DNA from: an uncultured bacterium
GTDB taxonomy: Bacteria > CSSED10-310 > CALFER01
Assembly: GCA_937951895.1 (NCBI GenBank)
Contig: CALFER010000054.1
Location: 1 to 64,000 of the forward strand
Direction: 5' to 3'
DNA length: 64,000 bases
Shown here piece by piece: positions 10,301-18,352 of the stretch (position 1 is its first letter; each line of letters begins with the position of its first letter). The position numbers were made by a program, and so were the translations under genes. The notes under the pieces were generated by a model. The model made no database searches. It worked only from the letters and a program-made list of their open reading frames with translations, and was not told where the DNA came from.

Positions 10301-11061
10301 CCATGGCGGCATTCGAAGATGTGATTTCGCGTCTGGAGGCCGCCGGGTCCCAGGTGTCTCTCGGAAGAGCCCTTGGCAACTACGCCACGCTCTGTAAACA
10401 GACGGGGGATTTCTCCCGCTCGATCCAGCTCTACGAGCGTGCGCTGAAGTTAAATCGAGCCATCGGCGATCGACAGTCCGAAGCGCTCGCACTGCTCAAC
10501 ATCTCGGAAATCAACGATCACCGCAAGGAATACCCCGAGGCAGAACGGAATCTTCTCGCTGCAATCGCCATTCAACGTGAGATTCAGGACCGTCCGAACG
10601 AGGGTCTGACCTTGAACAATCTGGCTATGCTTCACACGCGCAGGGGATCGCCCCACACGGCACTGGAATTGTATGAACAGGCACTGCGGATACACCGGGA
10701 AGTCGGAAATCTGCGCTTCGAAGCCGAAACGCTGCTCAACCTCGCGAACCTCCACAGAAAGGAACTTGGAGATACGGACAGGGCCGACGGGTATCTCACG
10801 GAATCCGAGCGCCTGTATCGTATCGCCGGAGATGACCTGGGGCAGGCGACCTGCATTGCGGAACGCGGTCATCTCGAACTGGCAAGGGATCGATCCGCGG
10901 AGCACTATATCGCGCAAATCGAACGGGTCATGACATCAGGCCGGTTCCCCTCATCCCATCATCTGAGGAGTCGCGTGGCGGATCTGAAACGGGCACAGGA
11001 CGCGTTCGAGCGCGGTGTGGGCTTATCCAACGGCGACCCGCCCGAGTCCGCACCGGGATGA
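7384..11061 (+). CDS. Ser/Thr protein kinase with STAND-type ATPase and TPR domains
   Basis: A 1225-residue protein of PknK-like layout. The N-terminal Hanks kinase (about 11-350) has the glycine loop GRGGMGTV, the ATP-binding Lys in ALKTV (about 44), HGDLKPEN in place of HRDLKPEN, FDFGMA and an APEV activation-segment end. A 75-residue Ser/Thr/Asp-rich insertion (about 102-178) splits the lobe between the hinge and the catalytic loop. An AAA_16-type NTPase follows (Walker A GESGIGKT near 392-399; Walker B LLILDDVQ). The C-terminal third is a run of TPR repeats (about 770-1180). Start: the ATG at 7384 has GGGGGAG 6 bases upstream; an earlier in-frame Met at 7267 lacks this. A role as a signalling hub that phosphorylates other proteins is inferred from the family. 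The ligand and substrates are unknown. Confidence 0.88.
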   Translation: MPGESNPQPTRIGPYRIIEMLGRGGMGTVYRAMDTRSSAVVALKTVHIPQAGQVTGIRREIRALARIHHPGVVRIREEGLDSGIPFFVMDFLEGITLRQYGSDFVWGISDFSTQWNTDILDHTVWRRPSASAPIQLTEKRDGPETTAETSSDIDTDPGGATTGYIPRQPSIVPAANGSLDAVLNIILRLCHTLAYLHGEGIVHGDLKPENILIRPDGFPVIFDFGMAHHVWRDMSRELLSSSMMTGGTAAYIAPEVLQGEPIDARADLYSMGCIMFEMLTGSFPFQGEDARQVMLARLEHTPPLPSTLASGIPPELDSLILGLLTPQPEKRIGHADDIGSTLAMLGARVPDSIALPACKPYLYRPRFAGRGALVESLDAALNDTLDSKGHVVFLRGESGIGKTRILMHLASIARRKRMQVISSDCGPSGSTVQPDAGEVIPSLFAFRSMLDTIVQHCRREGEDEARRIFGKHPSILGLFEPGILTLPGIDASPVPPGLSSASIHLQLLSTLSNALIQFAVSRPVLLILDDVQIADELTIAFLEFFIRIGHYRQSRIMILAACRSEEMTLRIERLGKAPGVIDYEIGHLSEIEAGLIIADMLGVQSSSPAFVKYVTEFAEGNPFFIAEYLRAAVSEGLLFRGKMGTWQFSDDSDHVMTMEDFDAIPLPIALVDLVNRRLHELTPMETQIVSSAAVIGNEFPLLLLWSVLPFTDPMLDALDSLIRRQVFLESEPGTIRFVHTKLRKAAYDLIAGAEQKRLHRLCAETIEQIYPNEIDLHLSHLARHWESAGELEKAVGSYHRIARVAVDRHALAEAEKAFDACLRLDRSDSQNTGIILLEFSDMILTVQGRFSEALDHTLHALDIAVQTGDRLLEGHCHKSLTSIYRLLGHLAESEKEAESALAIFRELGARELEGRAIMNLAGSHFNRGKLNEARSACEEAAQIFRELDLPAAEALAIGNMAPILFMQGEQGRAMAAFEDVISRLEAAGSQVSLGRALGNYATLCKQTGDFSRSIQLYERALKLNRAIGDRQSEALALLNISEINDHRKEYPEAERNLLAAIAIQREIQDRPNEGLTLNNLAMLHTRRGSPHTALELYEQALRIHREVGNLRFEAETLLNLANLHRKELGDTDRADGYLTESERLYRIAGDDLGQATCIAERGHLELARDRSAEHYIAQIERVMTSGRFPSSHHLRSRVADLKRAQDAFERGVGLSNGDPPESAPG

Positions 11062-11080
11062 CGTGACACCCGCATTCTGT

Positions 11081-11109
11081 TTGACTCGATTGCATTCCCC
11101 CGCTACATT
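11081..11109 (+). promoter_or_regulatory. sigma-70-like promoter of the histidine kinase gene at 11145
   Basis: TTGACT (11081-11086), a 17-base spacer and TACATT (11104-11109) closely match the housekeeping consensus. They lie 35 bases before the GTG start, with the ribosome binding site AGGAAGG at 11132-11138. Confidence 0.6.
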
Positions 11110-11144
11110 CTCTGTCAGGTTCAGACAACTCAGGAAGGTATCCG

Positions 11145-14100
11145 GTGCATCATATCCTGATCCAAAACGCAGATCTGCTGTTCATCACCGAATGTCTCGG
11201 GTATCTGTTGATCGCAGCGGCTTCGTGGGTGGCGCGCAGGCGGGCGGTCGATCCCGGATCCAACATCTTTCTGACGCTCGCAATGGTGTTGCTCAGTGTC
11301 CAGGATCTGATCCAGATCGCCCTGATAGACGGAGCGGCCATTCCGTTCGGCGCGACCTTGATGACATCCGTGTCCGCGGCCGGATATCTGTGCATACTGG
11401 AAGCATCCCGCCGATTTCTTGCCGATACCGACCGATATCGATGGTTTCTCATCGCGCTGGTCATCGCCACACTCCTGAACGGGTATTTTAAATTCGTCCC
11501 GGACATTCTGGCGGTCCGTCTCGTATTCGGCTTGTCCTCGGGAGCGGCGCTCGCACTGTCTTTTCTGCTCCTTTCCGAACGGTATTCCACCAGCCGCAAC
11601 GATCTCAGGGGGTTCGCCCTGTGCATGTTCCTGATCGGATTGAGCTGGCCCCTCACCTGGCAGACGGCAAAGGAGTTCACGCTGAAGAACCTCGATCTGG
11701 AGCAAGCCGCCATCACGACGGATCTGGTCCGGACCGTGCTGCTCTGGGTGTGCGGGGTTTTCCTGTGGAGGCACACCGAATCCGAACGATTCAACGAACC
11801 GGACGACCGAATGCCATTCCCCTCCTCAGGCATGCCGATGCGTCTGTTGTATCTGTCGATGCTGCTGCTGATCGTCGGCGCCGTCAGTATTGAATTTTAC
11901 ACGCATCACGTGGATCGTGAGCAGCGCGACACCCTGCTTCGGTCCGGAGCAAACGTCACGGCGATGATCAATGAGGACCGGGTGCGGAACCTGAGGGGAT
12001 CGACCGCGGATGCCACCAGTCAGGACTTCATCAGACTCAAGCAGATGTTCGAGCAGATTCGGAGAACGAATCCCACCTATCGATTTGTGTATCTCATGCA
12101 GTTGACATCCGACGGAATCATGTTTCTGGTCGACTCCGAGGCCGTCGATTCGCCGGATTACTCTCCGCCGGGGATGATGTACGGGGATGCTCCGAGTGAA
12201 TTGTTTCAGGTCGCCTCGACACGAAAAGGGCTGGTGGCGGGTCCGTATACCGACAGTTATGGAACGTTCGTATCGGCGTTTACACCCCTGTTGAGCCCGG
12301 AAACCGGTAATCTGCTGGCGATTCTCGGTATGGACATCGAAGCGGACAGATTCATCCTGAGCATTCTGACTGCCCGGATCGCCCCCGTCTACCTGCTCGG
12401 CGCCATCAATCTTCTGATGCTCGCGTTCCTGATCTATGATCGCACCAATCGCGAATTCGCACTCGATATCCACATCTCGCGGCAGCGCCATACCCTGGTC
12501 GTCGAATCCTCTCCGAATACGATCGGGCTGATCAACCGGGATTTCAGGATCGTATCGATCAACACCGCGGGTTGCGGCTTTCTGGGACTGCCGGAGTCGG
12601 GAATTCTGGGACAACCGCTGACCGGTTATTTTCAACCGCCATATCAGCAGATCGTGCATACGGCGCTGACGCATGTTTTCAATGGAGAGTCTCAGACAAT
12701 CGAGATCCCCTATATCAATCCGCAGGGAGCTCAAAGGGACTGGGAGGTGCGGTTCAATCCCATCCGCCATTCGACCGGAACGGTCTCCATGAGCGTGTGT
12801 GTCGGGAATGATGTCACGGAGCGTAATCGCGCACAGCAGGAACTGCGCTCAAATCTGCTTTTCCTGCAGAAACTGATGGATACGATTCCGATTCCGGTCT
12901 TCTACAAAGATTCGCAAGGACGATACCTCGGAGCGAATTTCCTGTTCAGCCGCCAGATCATCGGTCTGCCTTTCGATCAGATCGCCGGGAAAAACATGTT
13001 TGACCTGAAAACAGCCATCCCGCCTGAGCAGGCCGGCTTCCATTATCAAAAAGACATCGAACTCATCCAGTCTCAGACCAATCAGAGTTACGAGTCCGAG
13101 TTCAGATGCGCGGACGGGATCGTCCGCACCTTCCTCGTCTCACAAGCGGTCTATCAGGATCCGGATGGACGCAAAACCGGCATCATCGGCGTCATGACGG
13201 ACATCACGGACAGACACCGTCACGAAATCGAAATCGAACGCGCACGATGCCTCGCGGAAGACGCCAGCCAGGCTAAAAGCCAGTTTCTCGCGAACATGAG
13301 TCACGAGATCCGCACGCCCATGAACGGTGTCATCGGAATGACCGAACTGCTTCTGGAGTCGAATCTCAACGATGAACAGAAGGAGTATGCGGAGATCATC
13401 CGGACGAGCGCGGACAGCACACTGACGGTGATCAACGATATCCTGGACTTCTCCAAAATAGAAGCCGGCCGGGTCGATCTCGAATCCATCGAATTCGATC
13501 TTGAGCAGTTGGTCGAAGAATTGACGGACTCTGTGGCGATCACCGCCCAGGCCAAAGGTCTCGAATTCGTCCGCTGCGTCGATCCGGATGTGCCGAATGT
13601 GTTGAAAGGGGATCCCTCACGGCTGCGTCAAGTCATTGCCAATCTGGTCAACAACGCCATCAAATTCACCGATCACGGCTTCGCATCGCTCCATGTCCGG
13701 GTCCGTGGCCGATCCGCCGATCGAATCAATCTCTGTTTCGAAATCGCAGATTCCGGAATCGGCATCCCGGAAAACAAACGCCATCTTCTCTTCCAACCAT
13801 TCTCACAGGTGGATGTTTCCATCACCCGCCGTTTCGGCGGTACCGGATTGGGGTTGATGATCTCGAAGCGACTCATCGAACTGATGAGGGGATCGATCGA
13901 TTTCAGGAGCCGTGAAGGCGAAGGATCCGTGTTCTGGTTTACCATCGAACTGGAACCGGGTGAGCCTGAAGCGGTGGTGGACGAAATCGAGCCCTCTGCG
14001 GTGAGCGGCCGGCGCATTCTGATGATCGACAGCCACGCCTTGAACCTCAAGACAACCGAAAAATGGCTCACATCGAAAGGCATGACGTTCACAGGCGTGT

Positions 14101-14366
14101 CGCGACTGGAAGATGCAGAAGCTGTTCTCGGTAACGTCGCATCACCACCTGTCGATCTGCTCATGATCGACGCACGCTGTGACCCGAAGGAGGCCATGCG
14201 GATTGTATCGGGGAATGGACGCAAAATCCCCGTGATTCTACTCGCAACACTCCGGCAGAAATCGACGGATACCCCAGCCCCTCTCATCACACATCATGCA
14301 ATTCTTACTAAACCGCTAAAAAAATCAGCCATGATGACCGCGTTGTATGAACTTCTGAAATCGTAA
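11145..14366 (+). CDS. membrane hybrid sensor histidine kinase with degenerate receiver
   Basis: A 1073-residue inner-membrane sensor. It starts at GTG with AGGAAGG 6 bases upstream. About six or seven membrane helices lie in residues 5-210, and one more at 232-251. A periplasmic Cache/CHASE-like region (about 252-405) and a helix at 410-431 follow. The cytoplasmic part has two PAS domains (about 448-562 and 570-692), HisKA with the phospho-acceptor H720 in NMSHEIRTPMNG, and HATPase_c (N box NLVNNAIKF, SGIGIP, GTGLGL). The C-terminal receiver-like domain (about 958-1073) keeps the Asp in LLMIDARC and the Lys in LTKPLKK, but has only part of the N-terminal acidic pocket. It converges on the kinase at 14400. 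The signal sensed and the partner regulator cannot be read. Confidence 0.9.
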   Translation: MHHILIQNADLLFITECLGYLLIAAASWVARRRAVDPGSNIFLTLAMVLLSVQDLIQIALIDGAAIPFGATLMTSVSAAGYLCILEASRRFLADTDRYRWFLIALVIATLLNGYFKFVPDILAVRLVFGLSSGAALALSFLLLSERYSTSRNDLRGFALCMFLIGLSWPLTWQTAKEFTLKNLDLEQAAITTDLVRTVLLWVCGVFLWRHTESERFNEPDDRMPFPSSGMPMRLLYLSMLLLIVGAVSIEFYTHHVDREQRDTLLRSGANVTAMINEDRVRNLRGSTADATSQDFIRLKQMFEQIRRTNPTYRFVYLMQLTSDGIMFLVDSEAVDSPDYSPPGMMYGDAPSELFQVASTRKGLVAGPYTDSYGTFVSAFTPLLSPETGNLLAILGMDIEADRFILSILTARIAPVYLLGAINLLMLAFLIYDRTNREFALDIHISRQRHTLVVESSPNTIGLINRDFRIVSINTAGCGFLGLPESGILGQPLTGYFQPPYQQIVHTALTHVFNGESQTIEIPYINPQGAQRDWEVRFNPIRHSTGTVSMSVCVGNDVTERNRAQQELRSNLLFLQKLMDTIPIPVFYKDSQGRYLGANFLFSRQIIGLPFDQIAGKNMFDLKTAIPPEQAGFHYQKDIELIQSQTNQSYESEFRCADGIVRTFLVSQAVYQDPDGRKTGIIGVMTDITDRHRHEIEIERARCLAEDASQAKSQFLANMSHEIRTPMNGVIGMTELLLESNLNDEQKEYAEIIRTSADSTLTVINDILDFSKIEAGRVDLESIEFDLEQLVEELTDSVAITAQAKGLEFVRCVDPDVPNVLKGDPSRLRQVIANLVNNAIKFTDHGFASLHVRVRGRSADRINLCFEIADSGIGIPENKRHLLFQPFSQVDVSITRRFGGTGLGLMISKRLIELMRGSIDFRSREGEGSVFWFTIELEPGEPEAVVDEIEPSAVSGRRILMIDSHALNLKTTEKWLTSKGMTFTGVSRLEDAEAVLGNVASPPVDLLMIDARCDPKEAMRIVSGNGRKIPVILLATLRQKSTDTPAPLITHHAILTKPLKKSAMMTALYELLKS

Positions 14367-14399
14367 TCCCGCAGACGACGCCGGGAAGGGATGCGACGT

Positions 14400-17300
14400 T
14401 CAGACACCGTGTCGCATATGCTTGACGAGCAGTTCCTGAAATGACCGCAATCGGATCGGTTTGGCGATGTAGTCCGTCATACCGCTGGCAAGACAACGGT
14501 CACGGTCTTCAGGCATCGCATACGCCGTCACGGCGATGATCGGGAGATCCGACACACCGGAAAGACCCAATCCCCGAATCGCTCGAGCAGCAGTGTATCC
14601 ATCCATCCCCGGCATCTGGACGTCCATGAGAATGATATCGTATTCGGCGGTCTTCAGCGCTACGATCGCTTCCTGCCCGTTGCGAACCACATCGATGTGA
14701 TGACCCATGCGTTCCACAAGTCTGATCATCAGGTTCTGGTTGATCGCATTATCCTCTGCATACAGAATCCGGATCACGCGTCCCCCCGTATCCGCTTCAC
14801 ACCGCGTGTGCGTCCCTGTATCCGCACCCGTCGCTCCAACCTCCGGCTCCATGCGCAGCAATCTCCGCAGCGTCTCCGACAACTGGCTGTTTTTGACCGG
14901 TTTCGTGATCACGGCGTCCACTCGCCCGACGATCGGTTTGTCCGACTTCCGGTCGAACATCGTCTGGAGCAGCACCAGCCCGGGTCGATGCGTTTCTGTG
15001 GATTCCAGAAGCGCGGACAGGCACGTCGAGTGTGTCACGGATGGCGCATCGATCAGAATGACGTCCCATGGACCCGATGCGCAGTCGAATGCCGCGGGAT
15101 CCAACGTTTCCGTCTCGGCGTTCCAGCGCGCAAGCCGGTCGGCCACCGACCGGTTCAAGCGATCGACCTTGCCGACGATCGCGATCGCACATCCCGTCAG
15201 ATCGAGCCGGATCAGATCACGGAGAGGGACTCCGGTATCGACCTGGGATTCCAGGGGAAGCTCGGTCCAGAAAACCGACCCCTCCCCCGGATGGCTGTCG
15301 CATCCGACAGAGCCGCCCATGAGCCCGGCGAGGCGTTTCGAGATCGCCAGCCCGAGACCCGTGCCTCCGAACCGACGAGTTGACGAAGTGTCCGCCTGTA
15401 CAAATGGTTCAAACAAGCGATCCCGGACATCCCCGGCGATGCCGATCCCTGTGTCGTGAACGGAAAACCGGATGAATCGCCCGGCGCGCTCAACCCGAAT
15501 CTCGATCACCCCCCCTTCCGGCGTGAACTTGATCGCATTGGTCACGTAATTGGTCAGAATCTGCCGGATGCGGAGGGGATCCCCGATGAGACTCGCGGGG
15601 GTGTCCGGATCGATCCTGCAGAGATATTCGATGTGCTTTTCCTGCGCCTGGATCGCCAGGAAATCGTTCCATTCATCCAACATGACATCGAGATCGAACG
15701 ATTCCTGCTCGATTCGTACTCGTCCGGCTTCGATCTTCGAGAAATCGAGGATATCGTTGATGATGAGGAGCATGGTGTCGGCGCTTTTCCGGATGGATCC
15801 GAGATACTCGCGCTGGTCGCGCGAGAGGGTCGTTTCACTCAGGAGATCCGCCATGCCGATGATCCCGTTCATCGGTGTCCGGATCTCGTGACTCATGTTG
15901 GCCAGAAAGTCGCTCTTGGCGCTGTTGGCTTGCTGGGCTTCGACCGCGAGCCGTTCGGCGTGGCGGATCGTGTTTTCAAGTTCCTGTTTGGATCGCAGGA
16001 GGTCTTTCTGGTTCTGCCTGCGCTCGGTGATGTCTCGCACGATCGCGATCGCCCACCATGCACCGTTTCGATTCAGTGCCGCCAGGGCGATTTCGATCGG
16101 GAACTCGGATCCGTCCTTGCGGATAGCTTCGAGTTCCAGGATCCGGCCGACCGCATTGCCACTCCCGTTTTTATTGAATTCCTCGATTCCACGCCGATAA
16201 TCCAGTTCATATCGACTCGGCGCAAGAACATCGTGAAGATTCTTCCCGATGATCTCCATCTCGGTGTACCCGAACATTCTCTGAGCGGCCGGATTCCAGA
16301 ACACCACATCACCCGAGTGATCCATCATGATGATGGCATCGAGAGCCGAGGTGCTGATGGTTCGGAACATCTCCTCGCTCTGGTGCAACGCATCCTCCGC
16401 CACACGCTGTCTGGTCACATCGTCGATGAGCCAGACGACGCCCTGTGCCGGATCGCGCGGATCGATCGCTTTCCCGTTGATCTGTGCCTGCAGGAGCGTA
16501 CCGTCCTTGCGACGGAGGGGAAACTCGAGCTGCGCGATCCGTCCTGCACGCAGACTCTGCCCGCTTTGATTCAGAAAACTCTCGAACAGGGTCTCATCGA
16601 GATGCAATCGGCGCAACTCCGCGCCGATGAGTTCATGCAATCCGTATCCGAAGATCTCGTTCGCCCGTTGATTCACCTTGCGGATCACACCCTCCACCTC
16701 GAACACGATCCCGATGAAGCTGTTCATGAAGATGGCATCGAGTTCCAGCATTGTGCTTCGAATCGATTCCTCATGCAGCTTTCTCATCGTGATGTCCCGC
16801 AACGTTCCGATCAGTTTGACCGGAACTGCATTGTCATCGAGCACCAGACGGGCGTTTACCGAACAGGGCACGGTTTTTCCGGTTTTATCGATCAGAAGCA
16901 GTTCGAAGTCATTGATGAACTGCTGGTCGAGCAGGATGGTGAGAAATCGCGCCCGCTCCTCCGGATCGGCATACAACTCGGTGACGGGTTTGCCGATGAG
17001 TTCGGTGCGGGTATAACGCGACATGTAACTGACCGAAGGGCTGATATCGAGCAGAACTCCGTCGAGAGTCGACTCGTAGTAAACATCCTGGATGTTCTCG
17101 AAAAAATTCCGATACCGCTCATTGCTGTTCCGGATGGTTTCCTCGAGTTCCCGCAGCCGGGTCCTGTCTTCCAGGATCAAAAACCGTTCAGCACAACCGG
17201 GAACAGACACCGATTGAATCCGGACGTGCCGGATGGAATCACCGGAAGGAAGTCGCACATCGCGTGCCGCATGGGAGTTCACCGGGCCGGTATCGAGAAC

Positions 17301-17516
17301 GAACGGATCGAAGCGGTCGTCCGGATCGAGCAGATCCTGAAATGTCATGCACCGGACGATTTCGTCATGCGATCGGCCGATCAGGCGCAGGAATGCCGGA
17401 TTCGCATGACGGATCAGGCCGGATGCATCGATCGAAATCATCGGACAGGGGTTCACATCGAACGGGATGACCGGCAACCCGTCCGGATCGGAGCGATGTG
17501 CGTCGCCTCGGCTCAT
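14400..17516 (-). CDS. cytoplasmic multi-PAS hybrid histidine kinase with two receivers
   Basis: A 1038-residue soluble sensor with no membrane segment. Four PAS domains occur at about 15-125, 132-250, 255-372 and 378-502. HisKA follows with phospho-acceptor H543 (NMSHEIRTPMNG), then HATPase_c (NYVTNAIKF, TGIGIA, GTGLGL). Receiver 1 (about 780-895) is degenerate: it begins AIAIVGKVDR without the acidic pair, though DVILIDAPS and TKPVKN remain. Receiver 2 (about 918-1035) is canonical, with YAEDN, the phospho-acceptor Asp in ILMDVQMPGMDG, and IAKPIR. The start ATG has GGAGGTAACG just upstream. A TATAAT and a perfect 7-bp inverted repeat lie 47-66 bases before the gene. The layout suggests an intracellular redox or ligand phosphorelay; no output gene is adjacent. 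Confidence 0.92.
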   Translation of the reverse strand: MSRGDAHRSDPDGLPVIPFDVNPCPMISIDASGLIRHANPAFLRLIGRSHDEIVRCMTFQDLLDPDDRFDPFVLDTGPVNSHAARDVRLPSGDSIRHVRIQSVSVPGCAERFLILEDRTRLRELEETIRNSNERYRNFFENIQDVYYESTLDGVLLDISPSVSYMSRYTRTELIGKPVTELYADPEERARFLTILLDQQFINDFELLLIDKTGKTVPCSVNARLVLDDNAVPVKLIGTLRDITMRKLHEESIRSTMLELDAIFMNSFIGIVFEVEGVIRKVNQRANEIFGYGLHELIGAELRRLHLDETLFESFLNQSGQSLRAGRIAQLEFPLRRKDGTLLQAQINGKAIDPRDPAQGVVWLIDDVTRQRVAEDALHQSEEMFRTISTSALDAIIMMDHSGDVVFWNPAAQRMFGYTEMEIIGKNLHDVLAPSRYELDYRRGIEEFNKNGSGNAVGRILELEAIRKDGSEFPIEIALAALNRNGAWWAIAIVRDITERRQNQKDLLRSKQELENTIRHAERLAVEAQQANSAKSDFLANMSHEIRTPMNGIIGMADLLSETTLSRDQREYLGSIRKSADTMLLIINDILDFSKIEAGRVRIEQESFDLDVMLDEWNDFLAIQAQEKHIEYLCRIDPDTPASLIGDPLRIRQILTNYVTNAIKFTPEGGVIEIRVERAGRFIRFSVHDTGIGIAGDVRDRLFEPFVQADTSSTRRFGGTGLGLAISKRLAGLMGGSVGCDSHPGEGSVFWTELPLESQVDTGVPLRDLIRLDLTGCAIAIVGKVDRLNRSVADRLARWNAETETLDPAAFDCASGPWDVILIDAPSVTHSTCLSALLESTETHRPGLVLLQTMFDRKSDKPIVGRVDAVITKPVKNSQLSETLRRLLRMEPEVGATGADTGTHTRCEADTGGRVIRILYAEDNAINQNLMIRLVERMGHHIDVVRNGQEAIVALKTAEYDIILMDVQMPGMDGYTAARAIRGLGLSGVSDLPIIAVTAYAMPEDRDRCLASGMTDYIAKPIRLRSFQELLVKHMRHGV

Positions 17517-17562
17517 ACTCGTTACCTCCCCGGCACGCCAGGCGTGTGTTGCGGCACTACTT

Positions 17563-17582
17563 ATTATATCCCAACGGGATAT
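17563..17582 (-). promoter_or_regulatory. -10 box overlapping a perfect inverted repeat (possible operator)
   Basis: Read on the minus strand, TATAAT (17568-17563) overlaps the inverted repeat ATATCCC-GTT-GGGATAT (17582-17566), upstream of the kinase that starts at 17516. A dyad covering the -10 is the usual place for a repressor site. The -35 is poor (TGGAAA at 17 bases), so expression might need an activator. No regulator is known for it. Confidence 0.45.
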
Positions 17583-17603
17583 TTTTTTCCAGCTCCGGAG
17601 AAA

Positions 17604-18350
17604 TTAAAACGAACCAGCGAGCAACGCCGCACCGATTGCGGGAATCAACTGAGCGCGTTCCGGAGTCACGATGGGCAGCCCCAGAACTCGGGTCAGTTCA
17701 CGAATCAGTGTCGTATTGCGGGCCACTCCCCCGCACACCACTATGGTCTCGGTCAGCGGGATGCGTTGAGCCATGCCGGCAATCCGATGAGCGATCGCCT
17801 GATGGATGCCAAGCGCGAGTTCATCCCGAGGGCAGCCTCGGGCCAGTTGCGAGACGACTTCGGATTCGGCGAACACCGCACACATGGAAGTGATCCTGAC
17901 GGGTTGAGCCGCCGTCTGCGCCATCTGTATGAATTCGGGCATGGACAACGACAGGGCCGCAGCCATGATCTCGAGAAATCGTCCGGTGCCCGCCGCGCAC
18001 TTGTCGTTCATCTCAAATCGTCGCACCGCACCATTTTCACCCGTCGAAATCACTTTGATATCCTGGCCGCCGATATCGATGACGGTTCGTCCGGTCGGGA
18101 CCATGACAGCCGTTCCGATCGCCGCCGCACGGATCTCGGTCGCAACATCACAGCCCAATGTGCGGCTGATCAGATGACGACCGTAACCTGTCGCGGTCAG
18201 GCGATCGAAGGCGTGCTCCGAGAGCAGTGACCGGGCCACGGAGATCGGATCGTGGGAATTATATGCGATGGCCTCGTGAACGATGTCCCGGTTCTCCATC
18301 ACCACGAATTTGACCGTCCGCGAACCGATATCGATACCGGCGGCTCTCAT
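17604..18350 (-). CDS. ATP-dependent activase of a 2-hydroxyacyl-CoA dehydratase-type reductase
   Basis: A 248-residue member of the BcrAD/BadFG (HgdC, YjiL) ATPase family. The ASKHA-fold signatures are GIDIGSRTVK (phosphate 1) and VIDIGGQD (phosphate 2). The two cysteines that together bind the single dimer-bridging [4Fe-4S] cluster in this family are present: C118 in NDKCAAGTGRF and C157 in TSMCAVFAESEV. Family members use ATP hydrolysis to fire a low-potential electron into the partner enzyme. The start codon lies 2 bases after the stop of the partner gene at 18353, so the two are one operon and probably translationally coupled. Its length is typical. The cluster is oxygen-sensitive in known homologues, which points to anoxic use. 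Confidence 0.92.
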   Translation of the reverse strand: MRAAGIDIGSRTVKFVVMENRDIVHEAIAYNSHDPISVARSLLSEHAFDRLTATGYGRHLISRTLGCDVATEIRAAAIGTAVMVPTGRTVIDIGGQDIKVISTGENGAVRRFEMNDKCAAGTGRFLEIMAAALSLSMPEFIQMAQTAAQPVRITSMCAVFAESEVVSQLARGCPRDELALGIHQAIAHRIAGMAQRIPLTETIVVCGGVARNTTLIRELTRVLGLPIVTPERAQLIPAIGAALLAGSF

Positions 18351-18352
18351 GA

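Noticed and set aside
14392..14416. TGCGAC / GTCGCA inverted repeat between the two convergent kinases as a terminator
   Set aside because: The 6-bp stem has a 13-base loop, lies partly in coding sequence and has no T-run.
15456..18230. Long plus-strand open frame of about 924 codons opposite the hybrid kinase and activase genes
   Set aside because: It runs antisense through two clearly conserved genes, has no domain signatures and has a composition that mirrors the codon bias of the real strand.
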